Origin: Microbacterium neungamense
Lineage (GTDB): Bacteria > Actinomycetota > Actinomycetes > Actinomycetales > Microbacteriaceae
NCBI RefSeq assembly: GCF_024971095.1
Contig: NZ_CP069717.1
Location: 2,046,001-2,110,000 of the forward strand
Direction of reading: 5' to 3'
DNA length: 64,000 bases
A model generated the notes under the pieces. That model had not been told where the DNA came from and did no database searches. It saw only the letters and a list, made by a program, of their open reading frames with translations. The translations under genes and the position numbers were made by a program. Below, in pieces: positions 46,703 through 55,745 of this stretch. How positions within the stretch are numbered: position 1 is the first letter of the stretch; the number at the start of each line of letters is the position of its first letter.

Positions 46703-46773
46703 TCGGGGGTCGACACGCCACACCTCGGTCGGATCCGGCGATGTGGTCCGTCAACCGGCGTGTCGACCCCCGA
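46703..46773. repeat. 71-bp palindromic element, copy A
   Basis: Perfect 17-bp inverted arms, TCGGGGGTCGACACGCC at 46703-46719 and its complement at 46757-46773, enclose 37 bases. Copy B at 48345-48415 has identical arms, the same length and the same orientation. Flanking bases (CAACCACT before, TTCGTCACG/TCCGTCACG after) are also shared. It lies between the WYL gene and rplK. Confidence 0.9.
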
Positions 46774-46795
46774 TTCGTCACGGGGCCGCCGGATG

Positions 46796-47781
46796 CTACG
46801 CGTCGCGGTATCGCGCCACGATGCGCTCCCCGAGCATCCGCAGCGCGACGCGGACCTCGGCCGGCTCGACGACCTCCGCCACGTCGACCCAGCCCGCCAG
46901 CTGCTCCGCGAGCGCGTCCGCGCGATGCGCACTCACCTCCACCCGCACCCGGCTCGGCGCCTCGGCGCTCGCGCCGTGGTCGAGCAGGCGGGCCTGCACC
47001 CCGAAGCGGTCGCACAGCGCCCGCACCGCCCACGCGTCGACCTCCACGACGGCACGGACAGCGCCGCGCAACCCCTCCACCCGCTCGACCATGCGCGCCC
47101 ACGTCGCGGCGGCGTCGAAGTCGGACGGCGGCAGTCCGGGTAGGTCGAGCGGTTCGAGCGACGAGAGACGGTCGACGCGGTAGGTGCGCAGTCCGCTCTC
47201 GTCGGCGGCATCCGTCCCGCGCTGCGCCGGCGCGCCGAGCAGGTACCAGCGTGCACCGCGGCTGCCCACGACGAGCGGCACGAGTTCGGCCGTCGCCGGA
47301 CCCGTGAGCCGTCGTAGTCGAACCGCACGCGGATGCGCCGTGCGATCGCTCGCTGCAGCACCGCCACCTTGGCGGGGTCGTCGGGCGCGGAGCTCTCACC
47401 CCACGGCACGTCTCGCACGGTCGCCTCGGCGATCCGCTGCGCTCCTTCACGAAAGGGCGCGGGGACGGCGCGGACGAGCTTGCGGAGAGCGGCCACGCGG
47501 TCAGGTCCTGCCCCGAGACTCTGGGTCAGACCGGCCAGAAGAGCGGTGACCTCGGTCTCGGTGAGGCCGGTCAGGTCGGTGCGTGCCCCGCCGATCAGCT
47601 GCCAGCCCCCGCCCCTCCCCCGGGTCGGATAGATCGGCACGCCCGCCATCGCCAGCGCCTCGAGGTCGCGGCGCGCCGTCGGCACCGAGACCTCGAGCTC
47701 GGCCGCGAGCTCGGCGGCCGTGATCCGGGCGCGCCCCTGCATCAGCAGCAGCAGCGCCTGGATGAGGCGATCGGCGCGCAT
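46796..47781 (-). pseudogene. WYL-domain transcriptional regulator, one-base frameshift
   Basis: The first frame (from ATG 47781) gives a DeoR/YafY-type winged helix (ARITAAELAAELEVSVPTARRDLEALAMAGVPIYPTRG) and the start of the WYL domain ([12 protein letters not shown]). The remainder ([27 protein letters not shown] to the end at 46796) is one frame over. The 986 bases are one short of 329 codons; the loss is in the CCC at 47303-47305. If corrected, the protein is a normal 328-residue WYL regulator that senses an unknown ligand. It is divergent from the VOC gene across a perfect palindrome, its likely operator. Confidence 0.82.
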
Positions 47782-47800
47782 TCGGAATCCGTCCCGCGAG

Positions 47801-47823
47801 AAGTGATCAAGGGGTGATCACTT
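47801..47823. promoter_or_regulatory. Operator between the WYL regulator and VOC genes
   Basis: AAGTGATCA-AGGGG-TGATCACTT: perfect 9-bp arms, 5-base spacer, in the 90-base divergent intergenic region, 20 bases before the regulator start. A clear candidate binding site for the WYL regulator, controlling both genes. Confidence 0.75.
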
Positions 47824-47871
47824 CAACGTCGAGCATAGAAGCATCCGCACCTCGCCAGAAGGAGAACCGAC

Positions 47872-48270
47872 ATGTTCCGTGGACTCGCCAACCTCAACCT
47901 CGTGGCCGACGACATGGCCGCCGCCATCGACTGGTACACCCGCGTGTTCGACGCGCCGCCGTACTTCGTCCGCCCCGAGCAGGGCCCCGCCCAGTACGCC
48001 GAGTGGCGCTTCGGCGACGACGAGGACGAACTCGCCCTGATGGACGCGCGCTTCCGACCTGCTCTCCCGCAGCCCGGCGGCGCGCTCGTCAGCATGCATG
48101 TGGATGACATCCGGGCGGCCTTCGACCGCTTGATCGCGCTCGGGGCGCAGCCCCTCGACCCGGTCACGCAGCGGGGCGAGGGCTGGTGGTCGGCATCCGT
48201 CAGCGACCCGTTCGGCAACCTGCTGGGCCTCGTCCAGAGTCCGCACTGGGCCGCACGGCACGCCGGCTGA
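47872..48270 (+). CDS. VOC (glyoxalase/bleomycin-resistance) family protein
   Basis: A 132-residue vicinal-oxygen-chelate fold protein made of two beta-alpha-beta-beta-beta modules: LANLNLVADDMAAAIDWYTRVF at the N-terminus and VSMHVDDIRAAFDRLIALGAQP with VSDPFGNLLGLVQ in the second half. Members are metal-dependent lyases, dioxygenases or antibiotic-binding proteins. AAGGAGAACCGAC precedes the ATG. It pairs with the divergent WYL regulator. The substrate is unknown. It converges on nusG. Confidence 0.88.
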   Translation: MFRGLANLNLVADDMAAAIDWYTRVFDAPPYFVRPEQGPAQYAEWRFGDDEDELALMDARFRPALPQPGGALVSMHVDDIRAAFDRLIALGAQPLDPVTQRGEGWWSASVSDPFGNLLGLVQSPHWAARHAG

Positions 48271-48344
48271 CGAGCATCCGCCGGCGCATCGTGCCCCGGG
48301 CGCTTCGCACGGATGCGGCGGCGCACGCGTCCCGGGCAACCACT

Positions 48345-48415
48345 TCGGGGGTCGACACGCCACATGTCGGTCGGGTTCGGCGATGTAACCCGCCAACTGG
48401 CGTGTCGACCCCCGA
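48345..48415. repeat. 71-bp palindromic element, copy B
   Basis: Arms 48345-48361 and 48399-48415 are identical to those of copy A; the 37-base interior differs at about one position in four. It lies between the convergent VOC and nusG genes. Together with copy A it brackets the WYL-VOC pair. Confidence 0.9.
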
Positions 48416-48449
48416 TCCGTCACGACGGCGCCGACGGCCGTCGGATGCA

Positions 48450-48481
48450 GGAACGGCCGCCCCCGGAGGAGCGGCCGTTCC
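48450..48481 (-). terminator. Terminator of secE-nusG
   Basis: A perfect 11-bp stem, GGAACGGCCGC with GCGGCCGTTCC, around a 10-base loop, 18 bases after the nusG stop. Confidence 0.75.
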
Positions 48482-48499
48482 AGTGACGGGTCAGAACCG

Positions 48500-49519
48500 T
48501 CAGAGCATCTTGGTGACCTGGTCGAACGACAGCTCGACCGGGGTCTCGCGCTCGAACAGCGACACGAGCACGGTGAGCTTGCCGCTCTCCGGCTTGATCT
48601 CGCTGATCGTGCCGGGAAGACCCGCGAACGAGCCCTCCTTGATCGTGATGGTCTCGCCGACCTCGAAGTCGACCTCGGCCAGCACCGGGCGGGCGACCGC
48701 GGTGCCGCCCTTGGCGGCGATGGACTTCGCGGTGGGGACGTCCTTGACCTCGACGAGCGGCTTCAGCATGTTGAAGGCCTCTTCGAAGCGCAGCGGGGTC
48801 GGGTTGTGCGCGTTCCCGACGAAGCCGGTCACGCCCGGCGTGTGCCGCACGACCGACCAGGTGTCCTCGTTCAGCTCCATGCGCACCAGCACGTAGCCGG
48901 GGATGCGCACGCGGTTGACCATCTTGCGCTGGCCGTTCTTGATCTCGACGACGTCCTCCATCGGGACCTCGACCTGGTAGATCTCGTCCTCGACCTCGAG
49001 CGTCGACTTGCGCTGCTCGATGTTGGCCTTCACCTTGCGCTCGAAGCCGGCGTAGGAGTGGATCACGTACCACTTGCCGGGCAGCATCCGAAGCTCGGCG
49101 CGGAAGGCCTCGTACGGGTCCTCCTCCGCGTCGGACTCGTCGTCCGAGGTCTCCGCGTCGCCGTTCACGTCGGGCCCGTCGTACGGGTCCACTTCGTCCG
49201 CGGCCGCGGCCTCGAGCTCGGCGGCCTCTTCGGCGACCGAATCGTTGAGGACTTCAGCGGCGGCCTCAGCCTCAGCCGCTTCGTCCAGGTTGAGAGCGTC
49301 GTTCACGATCGCGTCCGCCTCCGGGTCTTCGATGTCGATGTCTTCGTCCGCGCCGTCGAACTCCTCGCCGTCGCCCTCGATGTGGAGGGCGATGTGCTCG
49401 GCCGAGGTCGACGAGCGCTCCTGCTCTGCGAGGACGTTGCCCTCCTGGGCCTCGTCCTCCTCGCTGGACTGCTCTGCCGCGGTGGCCCAGTCTGCGTCGT
49501 CGGAATATCGTTCAGACAC
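48500..49519 (-). CDS. nusG: Transcription termination/antitermination protein NusG
   Basis: A 339-residue NusG with the long acidic N-terminal extension (~150 residues rich in Glu/Asp/Ala) typical of actinobacteria. The NGN domain follows ([25 protein letters not shown]), then a KOW domain ([48 protein letters not shown]). It links RNA polymerase with Rho and the ribosome. It lies 62 bases after secE. rplK does not follow directly. Confidence 0.96.
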   Translation of the reverse strand: MSERYSDDADWATAAEQSSEEDEAQEGNVLAEQERSSTSAEHIALHIEGDGEEFDGADEDIDIEDPEADAIVNDALNLDEAAEAEAAAEVLNDSVAEEAAELEAAAADEVDPYDGPDVNGDAETSDDESDAEEDPYEAFRAELRMLPGKWYVIHSYAGFERKVKANIEQRKSTLEVEDEIYQVEVPMEDVVEIKNGQRKMVNRVRIPGYVLVRMELNEDTWSVVRHTPGVTGFVGNAHNPTPLRFEEAFNMLKPLVEVKDVPTAKSIAAKGGTAVARPVLAEVDFEVGETITIKEGSFAGLPGTISEIKPESGKLTVLVSLFERETPVELSFDQVTKML

Positions 49520-49581
49520 GTTGCTTCTTTCCGTTCACTGCGACGGCTGGCAGGCGGTCCCTGAGCCCGTCGAAGGGTGCG

Positions 49582-49851
49582 TCAGCTGCCGGGCACTCCG
49601 AACACGTAGTGGGTCAGCATTCCGAAAAGCCAGTCGAGGCCGGAGACCAGACCCATCACGATCAGCACGAACACCAGCACGACGAGCGTGAACTTGACCA
49701 GTTCCTTGCGGGTCGGGGTGACGACCTTGCGCAGTTCGCTGATCACCTGGCGGAAGAACAGGGCGATGCGGCCGAAGAAGCCGAGCTTCGAGTCGCGCAG
49801 GGCTCCTGCCCCGGCCGTGACGACCTCGCCGCGCGCTTCGTCCTGATCCAT
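49582..49851 (-). CDS. secE: Preprotein translocase subunit SecE
   Basis: An 89-residue protein with a polar N-terminus and one transmembrane helix (FTLVVLVFVLIVMGLVSGLDWLF); the preceding amphipathic helix (IALFFRQVISELRKVVTPTRKEL) clamps SecY. Family length is normal. It lies between tRNA-Trp and nusG on the same strand, the standard actinobacterial order. Confidence 0.93.
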   Translation of the reverse strand: MDQDEARGEVVTAGAGALRDSKLGFFGRIALFFRQVISELRKVVTPTRKELVKFTLVVLVFVLIVMGLVSGLDWLFGMLTHYVFGVPGS

Positions 49852-49891
49852 CCTGCGTGTACCTTTCGTGAGTCAGCATCGCGCTGACGCG

Positions 49892-49964
<73 letters not shown>

Positions 49965-50047
49965 AGAGATCCGTCGGATCCCTGGGTCCTCATCCTCCTC
50001 GCGACCGGATCCCGGGCACGGCGAAAGTATCGGACAACTGCCTGTCC

Positions 50048-50053
50048 AGTGTA
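50048..50053 (-). promoter_or_regulatory. Candidate -10 box upstream of tRNA-Trp
   Basis: TACACT on the minus strand in the 294-base gap between tRNA-Trp and the aldehyde dehydrogenase gene. No gene or other structure is recognised in this gap. Confidence 0.3.
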
Positions 50054-50258
50054 CGCCATGCGCACCCCCGCTCCGAACCGAGGCGGCTCCGCGCGCGTTC
50101 GCTCTCCGCGTGACGATGCCCAGGCGTGATCCGGTTGCCGCGACGCGACGGCGGATGGGCACGGCGGAGCATCGCGCGGTGCCCACCGCACCTTGACGGT
50201 GCGCGGGAACGCCGGAGGGGGCGGATGCCGCGCGGCATCCGCCCCCTCCGGTCCGATC

Positions 50259-51620
50259 TCACGCCTTGCGGATGAGCTTCTTGTTCACGAACTCGTCGGC
50301 GGCCAGCAGACCCAGCTCCCGCGAGGTGCCGCTTCTCTTGACGCCGCCGAACGGCAGCTCGGGGCTGTCGGCGAGGACGAGGTTGACGTAGACCATGCCC
50401 GCCTCGATGCTGTTGGCGACGCGCTCGGCCTGCTCCTCATCCGTGGTGAACACGTACGAGCCCAGCCCGAACGGCGTGTCGTTGGCGAGCTTGACGGCCT
50501 CCGTCTCGTCGGCGACGCGGTACACGACCCCGGCCGGGCCGAACAGCTCCTCACGGTACACGTCCATCTCCGGCGTGACGTCGGCGAGCACGGTGGGGGC
50601 GAAGAACGCCCCGTCGCGGGTGCCGCCGGTGAGCACCGTCGCGCCCTGCGCCACGGCGCGGTCGATCTGCTCCTGCAGGCGCTCGGCGGCGGCGAGCGAC
50701 GACAGCGGGCCGAGGACGGTGTCCTCCTGGGTCGGGTCCTCCGCCTTCACCGCCGAGAGCGAGGCGACAAACTTCTCCACGAACGCGTCGTACAGCTCGT
50801 CGACGACGATGAAGCGCTTCGCGCCGTTGCAGGACTGACCATTGGTGTCCAGGCGGGCGTCGACGGCGGCCTGCACGGTCGCGTCGAGGTCGTTCGTGGA
50901 GAGCACGATGAACGGGTCGGAGCCGCCGAGCTCGAGCGCCACCTTCTTCAGGTTGCGGCCAGCCACCTCGGCGACGGCCGCACCGGCGCGCTCGGAGCCG
51001 GTGACCGAGACGCCGTGCACGCGCGGGTCGGCGATGATGGCCGCGGCCTGCTCGTTCGTGGCGTACACGTTCACGTAGCCGCCGTCCGGCAGGCCGGCGT
51101 CGGAGTAGATGGCCTCGAGGGCGGCCGCGGACTCCGGGCACTGCGGGGCGTGCTTCAGGATGATCGTGTTGCCCACCGCGAGGTTCGGCGCGGCGAAGCG
51201 CGCGACCTGGTAGGCCGGGAAGTTCCACGGCATGATGCCCAGCAGTGCGCCCAGCGGCGCACGGCGGATCACCGCGGTCCCCTCGCCGAGGATGTCGAGG
51301 GGCTGGTCGCCGGTGATCTTGTCGATGTTGTCCGCGTAGAACTCGACGATGTCGGCGGCGAAGTCCACCTCGCCCAGGGCCGCCGCGATCGGCTTGCCCA
51401 TCTCGCGGACCATGATCGCGGCGAGCTCCTCGCGGCGCTCCCGGTGCAGCTCCGCGATGCGGCGGATCACCGCAGCGCGCTCGGCGGGGGCGGTGGCGCC
51501 CCAGGTCGCCGCGGCGGCCGCGGCCCGGGCGACGGCGTCGTCGATCTGGGCGTCGGTGAAGGTGTCGTAGGTCGCCACGGTCTCGCCGGTGGCGGGATTG
51601 ACGACGGCGTAGTCGGTCAT
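50259..51620 (-). CDS. NAD-dependent aldehyde dehydrogenase (aminobutyraldehyde or succinate-semialdehyde)
   Basis: A 453-residue ALDH of the Sad/GabD1 group. It has MPWNFPAYQVARFAAPNL, the catalytic Glu in ELGGSDPFIVL and the catalytic Cys in NGQSCNGAKRFIV. The short N-terminus is characteristic of this group. Last gene of the putrescine/GABA cluster. With a second ALDH next door, one would oxidise 4-aminobutanal and the other succinate semialdehyde; which does which is open. AGGAGAG precedes the ATG. Confidence 0.87.
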   Translation of the reverse strand: MTDYAVVNPATGETVATYDTFTDAQIDDAVARAAAAAATWGATAPAERAAVIRRIAELHRERREELAAIMVREMGKPIAAALGEVDFAADIVEFYADNIDKITGDQPLDILGEGTAVIRRAPLGALLGIMPWNFPAYQVARFAAPNLAVGNTIILKHAPQCPESAAALEAIYSDAGLPDGGYVNVYATNEQAAAIIADPRVHGVSVTGSERAGAAVAEVAGRNLKKVALELGGSDPFIVLSTNDLDATVQAAVDARLDTNGQSCNGAKRFIVVDELYDAFVEKFVASLSAVKAEDPTQEDTVLGPLSSLAAAERLQEQIDRAVAQGATVLTGGTRDGAFFAPTVLADVTPEMDVYREELFGPAGVVYRVADETEAVKLANDTPFGLGSYVFTTDEEQAERVANSIEAGMVYVNLVLADSPELPFGGVKRSGTSRELGLLAADEFVNKKLIRKA

Positions 51621-51632
51621 TTTCTCTCCTGT

Positions 51633-51756
51633 GGTGTGCGTTTCGTCTCGGTCGCTGCGCTCCCTCGCTCAACGACCGGGGGATGGTGTGCGTTTCGTCT
51701 CGGTCGCTGCGCTCCCTCGCTCAACGACCGGGGGATGATGTGCGATTCGTCTCGGT
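51633..51756. repeat. 52-bp tandem repeat of the GACGAAACG family
   Basis: About 2.4 copies with period 52: GCGTTTCGTCTCGGTCGCTG, then CGCTCCCTCGCTCAACGACC, then GGGGGATG. The complement holds GGTCGTTGAGCGAGG and GAGACGAAACGC, linking it to the repeats at 23801 and 33946. It lies between the two aldehyde dehydrogenase genes. Confidence 0.85.
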
Positions 51757-51803
51757 CGCCGGTGTCAGCCGCTCCGCGACCGGGACCGCCGCCCGCGACG
51801 GAG

Positions 51804-53279
51804 TCAGCTGTTGGGGATGAGCGTGTACTTGGTGGACAGGTACTCGTGGATTCCCTCGAACCCGCCCTCGCGGCCGATGCCGGACTGCTTGACGCCGCCG
51901 AACGGCGCGGCCGCGTTGGACACGACGCCCACGTTGAGACCCATCATGCCGGTCTCCAGCGCGTCGATCATGCGGTGACCGCGGGCGAGGTCCTCGGTGT
52001 AGACGTACGAGACCAGCCCGTACTCGGTGTCGTTCGCCAGGCGCACGGCCTCGGCCTCGTCGGTGAACGTGGCGATCGCCAGCACCGGGCCGAAGATCTC
52101 CTCGCGCAGGATCGCGCTGCCGGCGACCACGTCGGTGAGCACGGTGGGCTGGTAGAAGGTGCCCTCGCCCTCGAGCGCCTTGCCGCCGGTGAGCAGGGTC
52201 GCCCCGCGCTCGACGGCGTCGCCGACCAGCTCGGACGCCTTGGCGACGGCATCCGCGTCGATGAGCGGGCCGATGGCGACGCCCTCCTCGGTGCCGCGGC
52301 CGACCTTCATCGCCTGCACGCGCTCGGTGACCTTGCGCGCGAACTCCTCGGCGACGTCCTTGTGCACGATGAAGCGGTTCGCCGCGGTGCACGCCTGGCC
52401 GATGTTGCGGAACTTCGCCGCGAGGGCGCCGTCCACGGCCTTGTCCAGGTCGGCGTCCTCGAACACGACGAACGGGGCGTTGCCGCCGAGCTCCATCGAC
52501 ACCCGCAGCACGCCCTCGGCGGCCTGCGAGATGAGCTTGCGGCCCACCTCGGTGGAGCCGGTGAACGACAGCTTGCGCAGGCGCGGGTCGGCGATGATCG
52601 GGCCGGACAGCGCGCTGGAGCGCGAGGTCTGCACCACGTTCACGACGCCGGCGGGCAGGCCCGCCTCCTCCAGCAGCGTGGTGAAGTACATCGTGGTCAG
52701 CGGGGTCAGCGCCGGGGGCTTGATGACGACCGTGCATCCGGCGGCGAGGGCCGGCGCGATCTTGCGGGTGGCCATCGCGAACGGGAAGTTCCACGGCGTG
52801 ATGAAGAACGACGGGCCGACCGGTCGCTGCGAGACGACCATCCGGCCGGTGCCCTCCGGGTTCAGGCCGTAACGACCGGTGATCCGGACCGCCTCCTCGC
52901 TGAACCAGCGCAGGAACTCGCCGCCGTAGATGACCTCGCCGCGCGCCTCGGCGAGCGGCTTGCCCATCTCCAGCGTCATCAGCAGCGCCAGGTCCTCCTT
53001 GCGCTCCTGCACCAGGTCGAAGGCGCGACGCAGGATGTCGCTGCGGGTGCGGGGGGCGGTCGCCGCCCACGCCTCCTGCGCGGCCACGGCGGCGTCGAGG
53101 GCGCGGATGCCGTCGGCCGGGGTGGCGTCGGCGATGGAACGGATCACGGCGCCGGTCGACGGGTCGTGCACGTCGAAGGTGCGCCCCTCCTCGGCGTCGA
53201 TCCACTCCCCTCCGATGAAGAGGCCGGTGGGCACGCGGCTGAGGAGGTCCTGTTCAGTCGATGCAAGTGCAGTGCTCAT
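51804..53279 (-). CDS. gabD: Succinate-semialdehyde dehydrogenase
   Basis: A 491-residue ALDH of the GabD type: TPWNFPFAMATRKIAPALAAGC, FTGSTEVGRKLI, catalytic Glu in MELGGNAPFVVF and catalytic Cys in GQACTAANRFIVH. It oxidises succinate semialdehyde to succinate with NAD(P). In the cluster it would act after GabT. Full length. The ATG at 53279 has only a weak purine stretch upstream, so translation may depend on coupling to the permease gene 28 bases before it. Confidence 0.88.
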   Translation of the reverse strand: MSTALASTEQDLLSRVPTGLFIGGEWIDAEEGRTFDVHDPSTGAVIRSIADATPADGIRALDAAVAAQEAWAATAPRTRSDILRRAFDLVQERKEDLALLMTLEMGKPLAEARGEVIYGGEFLRWFSEEAVRITGRYGLNPEGTGRMVVSQRPVGPSFFITPWNFPFAMATRKIAPALAAGCTVVIKPPALTPLTTMYFTTLLEEAGLPAGVVNVVQTSRSSALSGPIIADPRLRKLSFTGSTEVGRKLISQAAEGVLRVSMELGGNAPFVVFEDADLDKAVDGALAAKFRNIGQACTAANRFIVHKDVAEEFARKVTERVQAMKVGRGTEEGVAIGPLIDADAVAKASELVGDAVERGATLLTGGKALEGEGTFYQPTVLTDVVAGSAILREEIFGPVLAIATFTDEAEAVRLANDTEYGLVSYVYTEDLARGHRMIDALETGMMGLNVGVVSNAAAPFGGVKQSGIGREGGFEGIHEYLSTKYTLIPNS

Positions 53280-53307
53280 AATCGTCTCGATTCTGTGGGG
53301 ATGAGGG

Positions 53308-54849
53308 TCAGCGGCGGGTGAGGCTGGGCGGCGCTTCCTTGCTCAGCGTCTCACCGCGGAAGAAGGCCGGGCGGCGGACCGCCTGCCAGAACATGATCGC
53401 GACGCCCGCCAGGATGATCCCGACACCGAGCACGAACACGAGGCCGACGCCGCCGATGCTGGATCCGCTGCCGTAGGCGGGATCCATCGAGTCGATCAGC
53501 GTGGTCACGAACAGCACGGCGAGGATGCCGCCGCCGACGAGCGGGAACAGGAACGTGAAGAAGAAGCTCCGCGCCGAGTCGAACCACTGCCGGCGGAAGT
53601 ACCACACGCAGGCGAACGCGGTGAGCCCGTAGTAGAAGCAGATCATCATGCCGAGCGACAGGATCGTGTCGGTGAGGACGCTCTCGCTGAGCAGGCGCAT
53701 CACGGCGTAGAAGACGGATGCCACGACCGCCGACACGATGGTGGCGTAGCCAGGGGTGAAGAACCGCGGGCTCACCTTCGCGAACTTCGGCGGCAGCGCG
53801 CCGTAGTAGCCCATCGCCAGCAGCGTGCGGGCCGGGCCCACGGCGGTGGACTGCAGCGAGGCGGCCGAGCTGGACAGCACGGCGAGCGACACCAGGAACG
53901 CCAGCGGGCCGAGCACCGGGTCGGACAGCGCGAAGAACACGTTGGCCGAGATGTCCTCGTTCGCCAGCCCCAATGCGCCGGTGCCGACCCCGGCGAACAT
54001 GATCAGGCCGATCGACAGCAGCAGGTAGAGGCTCACCACGACGACCACGGTCAGCATCGCGGCCCGGCCCGGGGTCTTCTCGGGGTTCTTCGTCTCCTCG
54101 TTCATGGTGAGCACGACGTCCCAGCCCCAGAAGATGAAGATGGACAGCGAGAGGCCGGCGGCGAGGGCGCTGAACGTGGGCACCTCGAACGGGTTGAACC
54201 ACGACCACGAGAACGCGGTCGGCTCCGGCGCCTCGCCGTTGACCACCTTCACGATCGCGACGATCGCGAACAGCACGAGCACGGCGACCTGGAAGCCGAC
54301 GAGCACGTACTGCACCTTCTGGGTGGTCTGCATGTCGCGGTACGTCACCAGCGTGGCGCCGAGCATGAACAGCAGGCAGACGGACACGTTGATGAGCGGG
54401 TTGAAGGCGAGGTCCGCGATGCCGGGGTTGCCGCTGAGCTGGGCGATCAGCAGGAAGAGGAACTCCACCGCGATGCCGGCCAGGTTGGACAGCACGATCA
54501 CTGTGGCCGCGACCAGGCCCCAGCCGGTCATCCAGCCGATCCACGGGCCGAAGGCCCGCACGCCCCACGTGAACGAGGTGCCGGAGTCGGGCATGACGCG
54601 GTTGAGCTCGCGGTATCCGAACGCGGTCAGCAGCATCGGGATGAAGCCGACCAGGATGATGGCGGGCACCTGGGTGCCGACCACCGCGACCGTCGGGCCG
54701 AGCGACGCGGTGAGGGTGTAGGCGGGGGCGATGGTGGAGACGCCGATGACCACGGCGCCGAGCACGCCGACCGCCCCGGCGCGCAGGCCCTTCTGCGAGA
54801 TGCCGGTGGTGACCGGGTCGGACACGTCGTTGTGCGTGAACTGGGACAT
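53308..54849 (-). CDS. APC family amino-acid/polyamine permease
   Basis: A 513-residue transporter with twelve hydrophobic segments. It starts TGISQKGLRAGAVGVLGAVVIGVSTIAPAYTLTASLG and has FTWGVRAFGPWIGWMTGWGLV, typical of APC-superfamily permeases of the PuuP/GabP-like group. Given its neighbours, putrescine or GABA uptake is the likely job. ATG 54849 (MSQFTHND) is chosen; a TTG four codons upstream overlaps the preceding stop. It lies between the universal stress gene and gabD. Confidence 0.86.
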   Translation of the reverse strand: MSQFTHNDVSDPVTTGISQKGLRAGAVGVLGAVVIGVSTIAPAYTLTASLGPTVAVVGTQVPAIILVGFIPMLLTAFGYRELNRVMPDSGTSFTWGVRAFGPWIGWMTGWGLVAATVIVLSNLAGIAVEFLFLLIAQLSGNPGIADLAFNPLINVSVCLLFMLGATLVTYRDMQTTQKVQYVLVGFQVAVLVLFAIVAIVKVVNGEAPEPTAFSWSWFNPFEVPTFSALAAGLSLSIFIFWGWDVVLTMNEETKNPEKTPGRAAMLTVVVVVSLYLLLSIGLIMFAGVGTGALGLANEDISANVFFALSDPVLGPLAFLVSLAVLSSSAASLQSTAVGPARTLLAMGYYGALPPKFAKVSPRFFTPGYATIVSAVVASVFYAVMRLLSESVLTDTILSLGMMICFYYGLTAFACVWYFRRQWFDSARSFFFTFLFPLVGGGILAVLFVTTLIDSMDPAYGSGSSIGGVGLVFVLGVGIILAGVAIMFWQAVRRPAFFRGETLSKEAPPSLTRR

Positions 54850-54857
54850 GGGAAGGT

Positions 54858-55745
54858 TCAAGCCTCTCCGGCCGCCCGCGTGCGCGGGACGACGATCATG
54901 GGTACGGGCAGCTCGTGCAGCATCTTCGCGGCGGTCGAGCCGAGGAAGAGACGACGGGGCTGGGCCAGGCGGCTGGAGCCGACCAGCAGCACCTCGCCGG
55001 GCTGCCAGGGCAGGTGGGCGATGGCGACCTCGACGCTCTCGCCCGCGGCGCGCTCGAGCTCAGCGGTGATGCCCTCGGGCAGGGCCTCCCGCGCCTGGGT
55101 GAGCACGTCGTCACCGTGCGCGCCCTGCACCAGGGTGATGGTCCCGGTGTCGAGACCGGCGGGCACGTCGAACGGGACGAGGGAGATGAGACGCAGCGAG
55201 CCGCCGCTGGCCGTGGTCAGCGCGGCGGCCTCCTCGAGCAGCACGTCGGCGCCGGCTCGGGTGCCCACGGCCGCCGTGACGCGCGAGATCGGGGTGGTCA
55301 CGTCGGTGTCGCGCGCCGAGCCGGCCGGGGCGAGGGCCACCGGGATCGGCGAGGAGTGCACCAGCTCGGAGGCGACCGAACCCAGGCGATGACGCCCGAA
55401 CGCGCTGCCGTTGGCGGCGCCGACGACGATCAGCCGGGCGTCGAACTCCTCACCGGCCTGGATCAGCCCCTCGGCGAACGAGTCGCCGAAGCGGACGTGG
55501 CCGGTGACGGCCACGTCGTCGGGGACGGATGCCGCGGCGTCCCGCAGCCACTGCTGGGCCTGCCCTCGCACGTGATCCTCGTAGGCGCGCTCGGGCGGCA
55601 CGGCGGCGCTGCGGGTCCCCTCGGCGGGCAGCACGATCACCAGGTCGAGCGCCATGCCCAGGCCGCGCGCCAGGCGCGCGCCGAGGGCGAGGGCGTCCGC
55701 CCCGGCATCCGTCGCCGTGTAGCCGACGACGATCGAGGAGGTCAC
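54858..55745 (-). CDS. Universal stress protein, two UspA domains
   Basis: A 295-residue tandem Usp protein. The first domain starts SSIVVGYTATDAGADAL and ends VVGAANGSAFGRHRLGSVASELVHSSPIPVALAP, an ATP-binding GxxGxxxxxxxGS(V)S variant. The second ends LLVGSSRLAQPRRLFLGSTAAKMLHELPVPMIVVP. The GTG at 55745 overlaps the amine oxidase stop by four bases, so it is part of the operon. Its role between an oxidase that makes H2O2 and a permease is unknown; stress or transporter-linked regulation is possible. Confidence 0.85.
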   Translation of the reverse strand: MTSSIVVGYTATDAGADALALGARLARGLGMALDLVIVLPAEGTRSAAVPPERAYEDHVRGQAQQWLRDAAASVPDDVAVTGHVRFGDSFAEGLIQAGEEFDARLIVVGAANGSAFGRHRLGSVASELVHSSPIPVALAPAGSARDTDVTTPISRVTAAVGTRAGADVLLEEAAALTTASGGSLRLISLVPFDVPAGLDTGTITLVQGAHGDDVLTQAREALPEGITAELERAAGESVEVAIAHLPWQPGEVLLVGSSRLAQPRRLFLGSTAAKMLHELPVPMIVVPRTRAAGEA

